64,000 nt of DNA from Peptoniphilus raoultii (lineage in GTDB: Bacteria > Bacillota > Clostridia > Tissierellales > Peptoniphilaceae), in the NCBI RefSeq assembly GCF_900099555.1, contig NZ_FMWM01000002.1, positions 989,629-1,053,628 on the forward strand, in the 5' to 3' direction. A program made the translations under genes and the position numbers. The notes under the pieces were generated by a model. That model was not told where the DNA came from and searched no databases. It saw nothing but the letters and a program-made list of their open reading frames with translations. How positions within the stretch are numbered: position 1 is the first letter of the stretch; each line of letters begins with the position of its first letter. Positions 41,895 to 51,053 of this stretch are shown piece by piece.

Positions 41895-44252
41895 ATGTCT
41901 AAATATAATTACATTAAATGGTTTAAAGAAATTGGCAAAGATGACGTAGGAATTGTTGGCGGAAAGGGAGCTAATCTTGGAGAATTAACTTCTTTTGGTC
42001 TTCCAGTGCCACCAGGATTTTGCGTAACTGCTGAGGCTTACAAAAAATTTATTGATTATGCTAAACTTGATGAGGTTGTAAGATTTTTAATGGATAATTT
42101 AAATGTAGATAATGTTGATGATTTAACTGAAGCTTCAAAGGAAATTCAAAAGAAAATTAAAGAAGGAGAATTTTATCCCGAGCTTAAGGAAGAAATTGTT
42201 TCAGCTTATAAAGAATTTTCAAAGGAAATCGGACTTAAGGATCCTGAAGTTGCAGTAAGGTCATCTGCAACAGCAGAAGATTTACCTGATGCTTCTTTTG
42301 CAGGACAACAAGATACTTACCTGCATATTTCAGGCGAAGAAGAATTATTAAAACATATTAGGGATTGTTTTGCTTCCCTATGGACTTCAAGAGCAATTTA
42401 TTATAGGGAAAAACAAGAGTATAATCATTTTGACGTTGCTTTAAGTGTAGTTGTTCAAAAAATGGTTAATTCTGAAAAGTCAGGAGTTATGTTTACGGCA
42501 AATCCTGTAACATCTAATGTAGATGAAATTATGATTAACGCATCATATGGACTTGGCGAAGCAGTTGTTTCTGGAAGTGTGTCACCTGATGAATATGTTA
42601 TAAATAAAAAGTCAGGAGAAATTGTTGAAAAGAATATTGCAGCCAAAGAAACAATGGTTATTAAAAAGAAAAAGGGCGTTGGAACTGAAGATGTTAAAGT
42701 TGCTGATTATTTAGGAGAAAAGGCTGTTAATAAAGAATGCCTATCCAAAAAAGAACTTGATAAGTTAGTAGAAATGGGCAAAAAAGTTGAAAAATTATAT
42801 GGTTCTGTTCAAGATACTGAATGGGGATTTGATAAAGATACAAAGGAATTTTATTTCCTACAATCAAGACCTATAACTACTTTAAAGGAAAATAAAAAAG
42901 AGGAGTCTGAAAAAGAAGTGGATGAAAAATTAGTAGCTCTAGTAAAGGGCTTAGCAGCAAGTCCGGGACTAGGAAGAGGAAAAGTTAAATTAATTAAGGA
43001 TGTTTCAGAAATAAATTTAGTTGAAGATGGTGACATTTTAGTTACTGGAATGACAAACCCTGATATGGTTCCTGCCATGAGAAAGGCAGCGGGTGTTGTT
43101 ACTGATGAAGGCGGAAGAACTTGCCATGCAGCCATCGTTTCAAGAGAATTACAAATTCCTTGTATTGTTGGTTCAAAGGATGCAACAAAGGTTTTAAAAA
43201 CTGGACAATTTGTTACTGTTGATGCAACAAGGGGAATTGTCTATGATGGAAATGTTTTAAATAAAAAAGACAAAAAGGAAAATGAAAATAAGGGCCAAGG
43301 AATTGGAAATGTTGAAGAATTACAAAATCTTTTTGCCCCAGTAACTGCAACAAAAATTTATATGAATCTTGGCGAACCAGGACTTATTGACAGATATAAA
43401 GACCTGCCTCTTGACGGAATTGGCCTAATGAGAACTGAATTTATTTTTACAAATATGATTGGTGCTCACCCGATGTATCTTGCAAAAACTGGCCAAGGTG
43501 ACTTTATGATTGAAAAACTTGCAGAAGGAATTTCAAAAGTTGCCCAAGCTATTTATCCTAAAAATGTTGTGGTTAGAATGAGTGACTTTAGAACAAATGA
43601 ATTTAGAGGACTAAAGGGTGGCGATGAAGTTGAACCTATTGAACAAAATCCAATGATTGGTTGGAGAGGGGTTTCAAGATATATTTCTCCTGAATATGAA
43701 CAAGGATTTAGATTAGAATGTAGGGCTATGAAAAAAGTTCGTGAAGAATATGGTCTAACAAATGTAATTGCTATGCTTCCCTTTGTAAGAACTCCAGAAG
43801 AGCTTGTTGTTGTAAAAGATATTATGGCTGAAGAAGGCTTAAAACAATCTAAAAACTTTAAAATTTGGATTATGGCAGAAGTTCCTTCAGTTGTTATGCA
43901 AGCAAAAGAATTTGCATCACTTGTTGATGGATTTTCAATTGGATCAAACGACTTAACACAATTAATTATGGGTGCTGATAGAGATAGCGGAGTTTTAAAT
44001 AATATGGGTTATTTTGACGAAAGAAATGAAGCTGTTAAGAGAGCCTTAAAAATTATTATTGATGCAGCAAATGAAGCCGGAATCACTTGCTCAATTTGCG
44101 GTCAAGGACCAAGCCAATATCCAGAACTTTGCGAATTTTTAGTAGAAAATGGAATTACTTCAATTTCTGTAAATCCTGACACAGTTGCCTATACAAGAAA
44201 ATTAGTTGCAAGTGTTGAACAAAAAATTATTTTAAAGAAATTGAGAGGATAA
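41895..44252 (+). CDS. ppsA: Phosphoenolpyruvate synthase
   Basis: A 785-residue enzyme converting pyruvate and ATP to PEP, AMP and phosphate. Domains: ATP-grasp PPDK-N (about 5-325, with GGKGANLGEL, VRSSATAEDLPDASFAGQQD, QDTEWGFD), swivelling phospho-His domain with GGRTCHAAIVSRELQIPC (His near 415), and the PEP/pyruvate barrel (about 465-785, with RTEFIF, FSIGSNDLTQ and ICGQGPSQ). I start at ATG 41895 because AAAGGGGG sits only 1 base from an ATG two codons earlier. It supports gluconeogenesis. It stands alone between terminators; no regulatory kinase (PSRP) gene is near. Confidence 0.93.
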   Translation: MSKYNYIKWFKEIGKDDVGIVGGKGANLGELTSFGLPVPPGFCVTAEAYKKFIDYAKLDEVVRFLMDNLNVDNVDDLTEASKEIQKKIKEGEFYPELKEEIVSAYKEFSKEIGLKDPEVAVRSSATAEDLPDASFAGQQDTYLHISGEEELLKHIRDCFASLWTSRAIYYREKQEYNHFDVALSVVVQKMVNSEKSGVMFTANPVTSNVDEIMINASYGLGEAVVSGSVSPDEYVINKKSGEIVEKNIAAKETMVIKKKKGVGTEDVKVADYLGEKAVNKECLSKKELDKLVEMGKKVEKLYGSVQDTEWGFDKDTKEFYFLQSRPITTLKENKKEESEKEVDEKLVALVKGLAASPGLGRGKVKLIKDVSEINLVEDGDILVTGMTNPDMVPAMRKAAGVVTDEGGRTCHAAIVSRELQIPCIVGSKDATKVLKTGQFVTVDATRGIVYDGNVLNKKDKKENENKGQGIGNVEELQNLFAPVTATKIYMNLGEPGLIDRYKDLPLDGIGLMRTEFIFTNMIGAHPMYLAKTGQGDFMIEKLAEGISKVAQAIYPKNVVVRMSDFRTNEFRGLKGGDEVEPIEQNPMIGWRGVSRYISPEYEQGFRLECRAMKKVREEYGLTNVIAMLPFVRTPEELVVVKDIMAEEGLKQSKNFKIWIMAEVPSVVMQAKEFASLVDGFSIGSNDLTQLIMGADRDSGVLNNMGYFDERNEAVKRALKIIIDAANEAGITCSICGQGPSQYPELCEFLVENGITSISVNPDTVAYTRKLVASVEQKIILKKLRG

Positions 44253-44266
44253 GAATAAAGTATTAG

Positions 44267-44297
44267 CCGTAGCTCTTATTGCAGCTACGGTTTTTTT
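44267..44297 (+). terminator. Terminator of ppsA
   Basis: Perfect 8 bp stem CCGTAGCT / AGCTACGG, 8-base loop and seven T residues. Confidence 0.92.
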
Positions 44298-44328
44298 ATG
44301 TTAAAATTTTACTTAATTGAGGTGACTT

Positions 44329-44562
44329 ATGAATTTAGATGATAGATTTAAAGAGGAGAGAAGAAGGGAAGAGTTAAGGACAAAAATAATTTTTGGCGGT
44401 GCAATGCTAATTGTTGATATTACTTTTTTCCTTGGACTTTACTATTATTATGAAAGATTTATTGCCAATAAGAGCGGAATTTTTTCCGTTATAGCGCTTG
44501 GCATATGTTTGATTATTTTTAACAAGAGAATTTTACTTGACTTTGTACTAAAAAAGCACTAA
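44329..44562 (+). CDS. Small two-helix membrane protein
   Basis: A 77-residue protein with a charged N-terminus (DDRFKEERRREELRTK) and two membrane helices (about 23-45 and 52-70). GAGGTGACTT precedes the ATG. I do not recognise the family. It lies alone between two hairpins ahead of the calcium-type ATPase. Confidence 0.65.
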   Translation: MNLDDRFKEERRREELRTKIIFGGAMLIVDITFFLGLYYYYERFIANKSGIFSVIALGICLIIFNKRILLDFVLKKH

Positions 44563-44567
44563 TTTGA

Positions 44568-44599
44568 AAGTCCCTATCCTTTTGGAGAGAGGCTTTTTA
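44568..44599 (+). terminator. Probable terminator
   Basis: An imperfect 12 bp stem (AAGTCCCTATCC / GGAGAGAGGCTT, two mismatches and one G-U) with a 4-base loop and a short T run. Confidence 0.5.
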
Positions 44600-44641
44600 T
44601 ATTTTAAAATTATATGAATTTTATAGAAGATTGGGGGAAAA

Positions 44642-47359
44642 ATGGATAAAAATTTTTGGTATAAACATACTTCAGAAGATGCTTTGGACAAATTAAATTC
44701 AAATTTATATGGTTTAAGTGATGAGGAAGTTCAAAAAAGATTAAGTGAATGTGGTGATAATGCTCTAAAAAAAGAAGAAAAGAAATCTATATTTGAAAAA
44801 TTAAAGGAGCAGTTTCTTGACCCTATGATTATAATCCTGCTTGCTGCTGCAGCTGTTTCTTATTTTGTAGCAGGTGAAAAACTAGACTCTTTAATTATTC
44901 TTGTCATTGTAATTTTAAATGCGGCTCTTTCCATTTATCAGGAAGGAAAGGCGGAAGATGCAATTTCATCACTTCAAAAAATGTCTTCTCCAAAGGCAAA
45001 AGTTATTAGAAGTGGAAAATCTCAAGCAGTAAATTCAGAAAAAATTGCGCCTGGGGATATTGTTATTTTAGAAACTGGCGACATTGTGCCTGCTGATTTA
45101 AGGCTTATAGAATCTTCAAATTTAAAAATTGATGAGTCATCATTAACTGGTGAATCTGTGCCTGTTGAAAAGCATGCTGAAGAAGTCTATGAAAAGGACA
45201 TTGAACTGGGGGATAGAAAAAATCTTGCCTATTCATCAACAATTGTTAGCTATGGTCGTGGAAAGGCTGTGGTTATTGAAACGGGACAAAAAACTGAAAT
45301 TGGGAAAATTGCAACATCTCTTTCAACAGTTGATAGGGAACTGACACCCCTTCAAAAAAAGCTAGCAAATCTTTCAAAGGTCCTTGGAATTTTAGTTATA
45401 ATTATTTGCCTTGTAGTTTTAGGTGTTGGTATTTTATATGGTTATGAACTTCTTGAAATGTTTATGACTTCAATTTCTCTTGCCGTTGCTGCAATTCCTG
45501 AAGGTCTTCCTGCCATTGTAACCATAGTATTATCTATTGGTATGAAAAAAATGGCTGAAAAAAATGCCATTGTTAAAAAACTTTTGGCAGTTGAAACTTT
45601 GGGAACAACAACTGTAATTTGCTCTGACAAGACTGGAACTTTAACTCAAAATGAAATGACTGTTAAAAAAGTCTTTGTCGATGGGGAAGTTTTAGAAGTT
45701 TATGGAACTGGCTATGACCCAGAAGGACAAATTTTAAGAGGAGATAAAAAAGTCAATATTGAAAATGACCTTAGTATTAAAATTTTAACATCCATTGCAG
45801 GGCTTACAAATGATGCCGAGCTTGAAATAAAGGGACGTGATTCTAAGATAATAGGGGATCCAACAGAGGGAGCTCTTTTGACTCTTGCAGAAAAATCAGG
45901 AAATGATTTGGAAAAACTAAATACAAAATACAGAAGACTTGATGAAATACCCTTTGATTCTGACAGAAAAATGATGACAACTTTTCACAAGGATTTTTTT
46001 GAAGGAAAAGTTTCATCTTTCACAAAGGGAGCACCTGACATTATTATTAAAAATTCCTCAAAAATTTTAATTGATGGAGAAATTAAGCATTTCACTGAAG
46101 GTTTAAAGAATAAGGTCCTTGAAAAAAATAATGAATTTGCAAGAGATGCCCTAAGAGTTTTGGCCTATGCCTATAGAAATTATGATTCACTTCCTGAAAA
46201 AATTTTATCGGAAGAAAATGAAAGAGATATGATTTTTGTGGGACTTACGGGAATGATTGACCCTGCAAGACCTGAGGTAAAAGATGCCATTAGAGAATGT
46301 AGAAAAGCCGGAATTGAACCTGTAATGATTACAGGCGATTATTTAGAAACTGGTTTTGCCATTGCAAAGGATCTTGGAATTGCCACAAATAGAGATCAGG
46401 CCATTGTTGCATCAGAATTAAATAATATGAGTGAAGATGAACTTAGGGAAATAGTTAAGACTAAAAAAGTTTTTACAAGAGTTTCACCTGAAAACAAGGT
46501 GCAAATTGTCAAGGCCCTAAAAGATAATGGTCATATTGTTGCCATGACAGGCGATGGAGTCAATGATGCTCCTGCTATAAAAAGGGCAGACATTGGAATT
46601 TCCATGGGCATTACTGGAACCGACGTTGCCAAAAACACATCTGATGTAATTTTAACTGATGATAATTTTGCAACAATTGTAAATGCCGTAAAAGAAGGAA
46701 GAATAATTTATTCAAATATTAAAAAATTTGTAACCTATTTACTTTCTTGTAACATTGGAGAAGTTTTAATTGTATTTTTATCAATAATTTTTAAACTTCC
46801 AGTCCCCTTAATACCAATTCAGCTTTTGTGGTTAAATCTTGTAACAGATTCTTTTCCTGCTCTTGCCCTTGGCGTTGAAAAGGGAGAAGATGACATTATG
46901 GAAGAGCCGTCAAGAGATCCCGATGAGCCAATAATTGATAGAGAAATAAGTATAACCCTTTTTGTTCAATCAATTTCCATTTCCCTTGCAGTTATGGGGG
47001 TCTATGTAATTGGTCTTAGATTTTTTGGTATGGGAGGAAGAGGACTTGAAATGGCAAGGTCTATGGCCTTTACCTCCTTAATTTTGTGTGAACTATTAAG
47101 GTCTTTTTCAGCAAGGTCAATTGACAAAACAATTTTCAAAACTGGAATATTTTCAAATAAACTTTTACTTTTAGGAGTTGGAGCATCATTTATTTTGACC
47201 CTACTTGTTTTATATGTTCCATTTTTGGAAGAAGCCTTTCATTTAGTTGACCTTGATTTAAGGGAATGGATTGTAGTTATTTGTGCATCTTCTATGCCAT
47301 TAATATTAGGTGAAGTCCAAAAGATTATAAGATTTTCAAGAAAAAATAAAAGTAAATAA
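44642..47359 (+). CDS. Ca2+-type P-type cation-transporting ATPase
   Basis: A 905-residue P2A-type pump. Motifs: N-terminal cation ATPase domain, actuator SSLTGESVPVEK, M4 site AAIPEGLPAIV (calcium-type), phosphorylation SDKTGTLTQNE, hinge TGDGVNDAPAIK, and M5/M6 sites CNIGEVLIVFL and LLWLNLVTDSFPALALGVE. The pattern fits PacL/YloB-like calcium exporters; Na+ or Mn2+ transport cannot be excluded. GGGGG precedes the ATG. It is monocistronic with a clear terminator. Confidence 0.92.
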   Translation: MDKNFWYKHTSEDALDKLNSNLYGLSDEEVQKRLSECGDNALKKEEKKSIFEKLKEQFLDPMIIILLAAAAVSYFVAGEKLDSLIILVIVILNAALSIYQEGKAEDAISSLQKMSSPKAKVIRSGKSQAVNSEKIAPGDIVILETGDIVPADLRLIESSNLKIDESSLTGESVPVEKHAEEVYEKDIELGDRKNLAYSSTIVSYGRGKAVVIETGQKTEIGKIATSLSTVDRELTPLQKKLANLSKVLGILVIIICLVVLGVGILYGYELLEMFMTSISLAVAAIPEGLPAIVTIVLSIGMKKMAEKNAIVKKLLAVETLGTTTVICSDKTGTLTQNEMTVKKVFVDGEVLEVYGTGYDPEGQILRGDKKVNIENDLSIKILTSIAGLTNDAELEIKGRDSKIIGDPTEGALLTLAEKSGNDLEKLNTKYRRLDEIPFDSDRKMMTTFHKDFFEGKVSSFTKGAPDIIIKNSSKILIDGEIKHFTEGLKNKVLEKNNEFARDALRVLAYAYRNYDSLPEKILSEENERDMIFVGLTGMIDPARPEVKDAIRECRKAGIEPVMITGDYLETGFAIAKDLGIATNRDQAIVASELNNMSEDELREIVKTKKVFTRVSPENKVQIVKALKDNGHIVAMTGDGVNDAPAIKRADIGISMGITGTDVAKNTSDVILTDDNFATIVNAVKEGRIIYSNIKKFVTYLLSCNIGEVLIVFLSIIFKLPVPLIPIQLLWLNLVTDSFPALALGVEKGEDDIMEEPSRDPDEPIIDREISITLFVQSISISLAVMGVYVIGLRFFGMGGRGLEMARSMAFTSLILCELLRSFSARSIDKTIFKTGIFSNKLLLLGVGASFILTLLVLYVPFLEEAFHLVDLDLREWIVVICASSMPLILGEVQKIIRFSRKNKSK

Positions 47360-47405
47360 TTAGAAAACATTTAAATAATACTTTTTATTTTCTAGTATTT
47401 TTATG

Positions 47406-47435
47406 GAACTAAGTTTTGGGGCTTAGTTCTTTTTT
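47406..47435 (+). terminator. Terminator of the P-type ATPase gene
   Basis: Perfect 8 bp stem GAACTAAG / CTTAGTTC, 8-base loop and TTTTTT. Confidence 0.9.
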
Positions 47436-47474
47436 ATGGAAAAAATTATAAATTAAAAAAATTTTAAAAAAATA

Positions 47475-47520
47475 TTGACCTTTTATATAACAGTGTATAT
47501 ACTGTATATACAGTATATAC
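47475..47520 (+). promoter_or_regulatory. Promoter and perfect palindromic operator of the GntR-ABC operon
   Basis: TTGACC (47475-47480), a 17-base spacer and TATACT (47498-47503). The -10 lies inside a perfect 26 bp palindrome (47495-47520) made of three overlapping GTATATAC-type units with a central TGTATATACA. Binding there by the GntR protein encoded 15 bases downstream would block transcription, an autoregulated exporter switch. Confidence 0.85.
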
Positions 47521-47534
47521 AGAGAGGTTATTTA

Positions 47535-47906
47535 ATGAATATAATTATTTCAAACAAAATTGATAAACCGATTTATCAGCAAATAAATGACCAAATTAAA
47601 ATTCAAATAATCAAGGGGATTTTAAAAAAAGATGAAGCCCTTCCAGGAATGAGAAGTCTTGCATCTGATCTAAAAGTTTCTCTCATTACAACAAAAAGGG
47701 CCTATAAGGATTTAGAAGAAGAGGGATATATATACACAGTTCCCGGCAAGGGATCTTTTGTTGCCCCCCTAAATAAGGATTATGTTTATGAAGAGGCCTT
47801 AAAAAAGATTGAAGATTATTTTGAAGAAGCAATTATTGCTGCTAGGTCAATAAATTTAAGTAAGAATGAAATTTTAGAAATTTTAGAAAATTTACTAGAA
47901 AGTTAG
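47535..47906 (+). CDS. GntR-family regulator (YtrA-like)
   Basis: A 123-residue regulator: winged helix DKPIYQQINDQIKIQIIKGI, LPGMRSLASDLKVSLITTKR and YKDLEEEGYIYTVPGKGSFV, followed by a short helical tail (about 80-123) rather than a full effector domain. This is the YtrA subfamily, whose genes precede ABC-2 exporters. I start at ATG 47535 (AGAGG upstream); a longer frame from 47475 would cross the operator. It probably represses the operon and responds to cell-envelope stress, by analogy with YtrA. Confidence 0.88.
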   Translation: MNIIISNKIDKPIYQQINDQIKIQIIKGILKKDEALPGMRSLASDLKVSLITTKRAYKDLEEEGYIYTVPGKGSFVAPLNKDYVYEEALKKIEDYFEEAIIAARSINLSKNEILEILENLLES

Positions 47907-47914
47907 GAGTTATT

Positions 47915-48754
47915 ATGAAAGCAATAGAAATTAAAAATCTTTATAAAGATTATAAAAACTTTTCCTTAAAAAATATAAATTTAGAAATAGACAAGGGAAC
48001 TGTTATGGGCCTTATTGGTGAAAATGGAGCAGGAAAAACAACTATAATAAAGTCAATTCTTGGCCTTGTAAATTATAAGGGCAGTATTAAAATTTTAGGA
48101 GAAGATTTGTCAAAAGAAATAAAGGAAGGCATTGGAGTTGTATTAAATGAAGGATTTTTCACAGAAACCCTAAAGATTAAGGATATTGAAAAAGTTCTAT
48201 CCTCAGCCTACAAAAATTGGGACAAAAATTATTTCTATGATTTAATAAAAGAATTTAAAATTCCTGAAAATACAAAATATAAGGAGTTTTCTACCGGAAA
48301 CAAGATGAAATTAAAAATTGCAATAGCCCTTGCCCCTCATCCCAAGTTTTTGATTTTAGATGAGCCCACATCAGGCCTTGACCCCGTTATTCGTGATGAA
48401 ATTCTTGATATTTTTTTTGATTTTATAAAAAATGAAGATGCCACAATTTTATTTTCAACTCATATTACAAGTGATTTAGAAAAAATTGCTGACTATATAA
48501 CCTTTATTTCAGAAGGTGAGATAATTTTTTCTAAGTCCAAGGAAGAACTCCTTTATAATTATGGAATTTTAAGAACATCAGAAGAAGAAATAAAAGAATA
48601 TGATCCAAAATTTATAATTAAGAGAAAGAACAACACCTATAACATAGATGCCCTAATAGAAAATAAGGAAGAATTTTTAAGAATTTATCCCGATGCTCTT
48701 GTTGATAGGCCAACAATTGAAGAAATTATGATTTTATTTGAAAGGGGAAAATAA
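47915..48754 (+). CDS. ABC transporter ATPase (YtrB-like)
   Basis: A 279-residue ATPase: Walker A GENGAGKTT, Walker B FLILDEPTSGLDPV, H-loop STHITSD. The signature is FSTGNKMKLKIAIAL, a departure from LSGGQ that is typical of the YtrB-like/BcrA-type group. It pairs with the two short permeases that follow; AGGAG precedes the ATG, 9 bases after the regulator. Confidence 0.9.
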   Translation: MKAIEIKNLYKDYKNFSLKNINLEIDKGTVMGLIGENGAGKTTIIKSILGLVNYKGSIKILGEDLSKEIKEGIGVVLNEGFFTETLKIKDIEKVLSSAYKNWDKNYFYDLIKEFKIPENTKYKEFSTGNKMKLKIAIALAPHPKFLILDEPTSGLDPVIRDEILDIFFDFIKNEDATILFSTHITSDLEKIADYITFISEGEIIFSKSKEELLYNYGILRTSEEEIKEYDPKFIIKRKNNTYNIDALIENKEEFLRIYPDALVDRPTIEEIMILFERGK

Positions 48755-49365
48755 TGAAAGCAATTTTAAAAAGAGATTTAATTGAAAATTATAAGTCCAT
48801 AATAGTTTATTTTATTTTTATTGGAGTTTTTTTAGGAGTTCTTTATTTTGTAAACCTTGAACATGATCTTAAATATACTCTTTTAGGAGTGCTGACAGGA
48901 GGTTCAGTAGTAATATTTTTAAATATGATTATTAATGATATTTTTTCCCTATCCTATAAAACTTATTTTACCTATCCAATTTCAAGGATAGAATTTATTA
49001 ATGCAAAATATTTAGAATATATTGTATGTGCCATAATTTATATAACAATAGGAAGCCTAACATTTATAGTTAATAGTAAATTTTTAGATTCAGTTAATTT
49101 TCCGCTAATGTCCAAGACCTTTATCACTTCCTATATTTCAATGATAATTCCAATTCAGCTATTCTTTTCAAAATTTAGAAAAGAATATGGACTTATGGTT
49201 ATGGGATCTTTAATGATATTTTTTGCAACGAGCCTTTCCTTTTTCATAAATGATTTAAAAGATATTTTTGAAAAACCTCTCTATATTTTTTACTTAATAT
49301 CATTTGCCCTATTTAGCTTGTCCTATATTTTTTCAAGAATAATAATAAGGAAGAAGGAGTTTTAA
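48754..49365 (+). CDS. ABC-2 type membrane protein, subunit 1
   Basis: A 203-residue protein with six predicted membrane helices and the short cytosolic loop FTYPISRIEFINAKYLE typical of ABC-2 permeases. It overlaps the ATPase gene by 1 base and is followed 1 base later by a second permease. Substrate unknown. Confidence 0.8.
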   Translation: MKAILKRDLIENYKSIIVYFIFIGVFLGVLYFVNLEHDLKYTLLGVLTGGSVVIFLNMIINDIFSLSYKTYFTYPISRIEFINAKYLEYIVCAIIYITIGSLTFIVNSKFLDSVNFPLMSKTFITSYISMIIPIQLFFSKFRKEYGLMVMGSLMIFFATSLSFFINDLKDIFEKPLYIFYLISFALFSLSYIFSRIIIRKKEF

Positions 49366-49366
49366 T

Positions 49367-49954
49367 ATGATTGCGCTTTTAAAAAAAGATTTATATGAAT
49401 ATAGGCTAATAAATATTTTAATAATCTTAGCAGTGATTGTAAGCATTATTTTACCGGGAAAAGATCACAGCTCTTTAATACAATTTCTTTCCATAGTTCC
49501 GCTAATGGGTTCCTTCCTCTATAGCCTAAATTTTATGGAAGAACATTTTTCCTATATTGTCAGCTTACCATTAAATAGAAAAGACATAGTAAATTATAAG
49601 TATTTAATTAACCTTAGCTTATATATTATTTCCATCTTCTTATTTATTAGGGCCATGAGTTTACTAAATATAGAGTCAAAAAATTTCCTTTTAATAGCAT
49701 CAGCTATGATTTTACTAACATCAGTTTATAGCCTTGCAATCCCCACAATCATTAAATTTGGGAAAAACTCTTATATTCCTAGTTTAATATATTTGCTACC
49801 TTTACTTATACGGCCATCTTTAAAAATTTTTAGGAAATATTTTGGCAATATAGACATGAGCTTTTTCCCCTATATATTATTAGGCCTTGGGACTATAATA
49901 TTTATAATTTCCTACCTGTGGTCAAGAAATATAATTGAGAAAAAAGAATTTTAA
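49367..49954 (+). CDS. ABC-2 type membrane protein, subunit 2
   Basis: A 195-residue protein with six hydrophobic segments and the loop SLPLNRKDIVNYKYLINLS, matching its neighbour in pattern, so the two probably form a heterodimeric channel with the upstream ATPase. It ends the operon, followed by a strong hairpin. Confidence 0.8.
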   Translation: MIALLKKDLYEYRLINILIILAVIVSIILPGKDHSSLIQFLSIVPLMGSFLYSLNFMEEHFSYIVSLPLNRKDIVNYKYLINLSLYIISIFLFIRAMSLLNIESKNFLLIASAMILLTSVYSLAIPTIIKFGKNSYIPSLIYLLPLLIRPSLKIFRKYFGNIDMSFFPYILLGLGTIIFIISYLWSRNIIEKKEF

Positions 49955-49968
49955 AATTTTAGTTAGCA

Positions 49969-49996
49969 AAAAGGGCTAGAATTTTCCAGCCCTTTT
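49969..49996. terminator. Terminator of the GntR-ABC operon
   Basis: AAAAGGGCT / AGCCCTTTT, 10-base loop, A and T runs on the two sides. Confidence 0.85.
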
Positions 49997-50001
49997 GTTA
50001 G

Positions 50002-50040
50002 AAAAATAGGGAAGGTCTTTAGGAGACCCTCCCTATTTTT
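50002..50040. terminator. Second bidirectional terminator between convergent genes
   Basis: A long stem of 16 paired bases with one mismatch (AAAAATAGGGA-a-GGTCT with its complement) and a 5-base loop. It serves the minus-strand dehydrogenase-like gene, which ends at 50054. Confidence 0.88.
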
Positions 50041-50053
50041 GTTTTGTCTTTAT

Positions 50054-50908
50054 TTATTTATTATTATCATCATTTTCATCATCAAAGGACATATCAATAT
50101 TTTTTATTTCATCCTTTGAAAGGGGGTCATTAATTTCAGTCACATCATTTGCTTTGGATCCCTCATTTTCAGGATTGTTTTTAAATTCATTAATATTATC
50201 TTCAATGACTTTTTCTTTATTAGTTTCTTCCTTTTCCAAATTTATAGATGATCTATTCTTAAGAGAAGTTAAAAGGTCTTTGGCAGCTTCAAGGCCTTCA
50301 ATTTTATATTCTTTCATTTTAGATAAAAAGTCCTTAATAGTTTGGTCTTTTTCATCATATAGAAGTTCAATTACATCATCAGCATTTAAGGTATTTTTTC
50401 TAATAAGTTCTGTGCGTATAGAATTTAAATTTGTAAATTTTTCTAAGGTATAAGAATCTAATAATTTTTCTATATCTTTGTAAATTCTATTTGTTATTAC
50501 AGAATTATTTTTAGAATTATTTAAGCCAACGGTAATTGGTCCATATTCCAAAACCTTATTCAATATAATTGATGAGGAAGATACAATGTCCATTCTTTCG
50601 TAGGCCATCCTCTTATCAATTGCTCTTTTTTCCATAGCTTGATTGATTTCAAAATTTTCTGTTGCAATAATTACATAGTCATAGCCCATAAAAATAAAGT
50701 TTTCAGTAAGTTCTTCTTCCTTTAATTTAAACCTATTTTCATAATTATCGGCCAATTTTTTTATATCATCGTTTATAATTTCATTAATTACATAAATTGT
50801 GGCTTCAGTTTTAGCCAAAGTTTTAATTGCTTGGTAGGCCATGTGTCCGCCGCCTAAAACAAGTATATTTTTTTCTCTTGTATCCAAACCTACGGGTAAA
50901 TAACGCAT
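50054..50908 (-). CDS. Siroheme-synthase N-terminal-like (precorrin-2 dehydrogenase-type) protein
   Basis: A 284-residue protein. Residues 1-110 form a Rossmann domain: YLPVGLDTREKNILVLGGGH with the dinucleotide GxGG, and DYVIIATENFEINQAME. Residues 110-215 match the rest of a CysG-N/Met8-type fold (IVSSSSIILNKVLEYGPIT, NNSVITNRIYKDIEKLL). The last 70 residues are a disordered-looking, Glu/Asn/Asp-rich tail. True enzymes oxidise precorrin-2 and insert iron in siroheme synthesis, but no siroheme, heme or cobalamin gene is here, so the role may differ. ATG 50908 has a weak upstream AGGAGTG. Confidence 0.75.
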   Translation of the reverse strand: MRYLPVGLDTREKNILVLGGGHMAYQAIKTLAKTEATIYVINEIINDDIKKLADNYENRFKLKEEELTENFIFMGYDYVIIATENFEINQAMEKRAIDKRMAYERMDIVSSSSIILNKVLEYGPITVGLNNSKNNSVITNRIYKDIEKLLDSYTLEKFTNLNSIRTELIRKNTLNADDVIELLYDEKDQTIKDFLSKMKEYKIEGLEAAKDLLTSLKNRSSINLEKEETNKEKVIEDNINEFKNNPENEGSKANDVTEINDPLSKDEIKNIDMSFDDENDDNNK

Positions 50909-51053
50909 AGAATCACTCCTTTACTAAATTATATCAAAAAAACCTGTAATTAAAAGCCCAAAATTGTGATATTAACAAACTTGTTATAAAAATGTAATAT
51001 TTGTTATCTTTTAGTGTGTTATAATATAAAAAAAGATATAAATGGAGGTAGTT

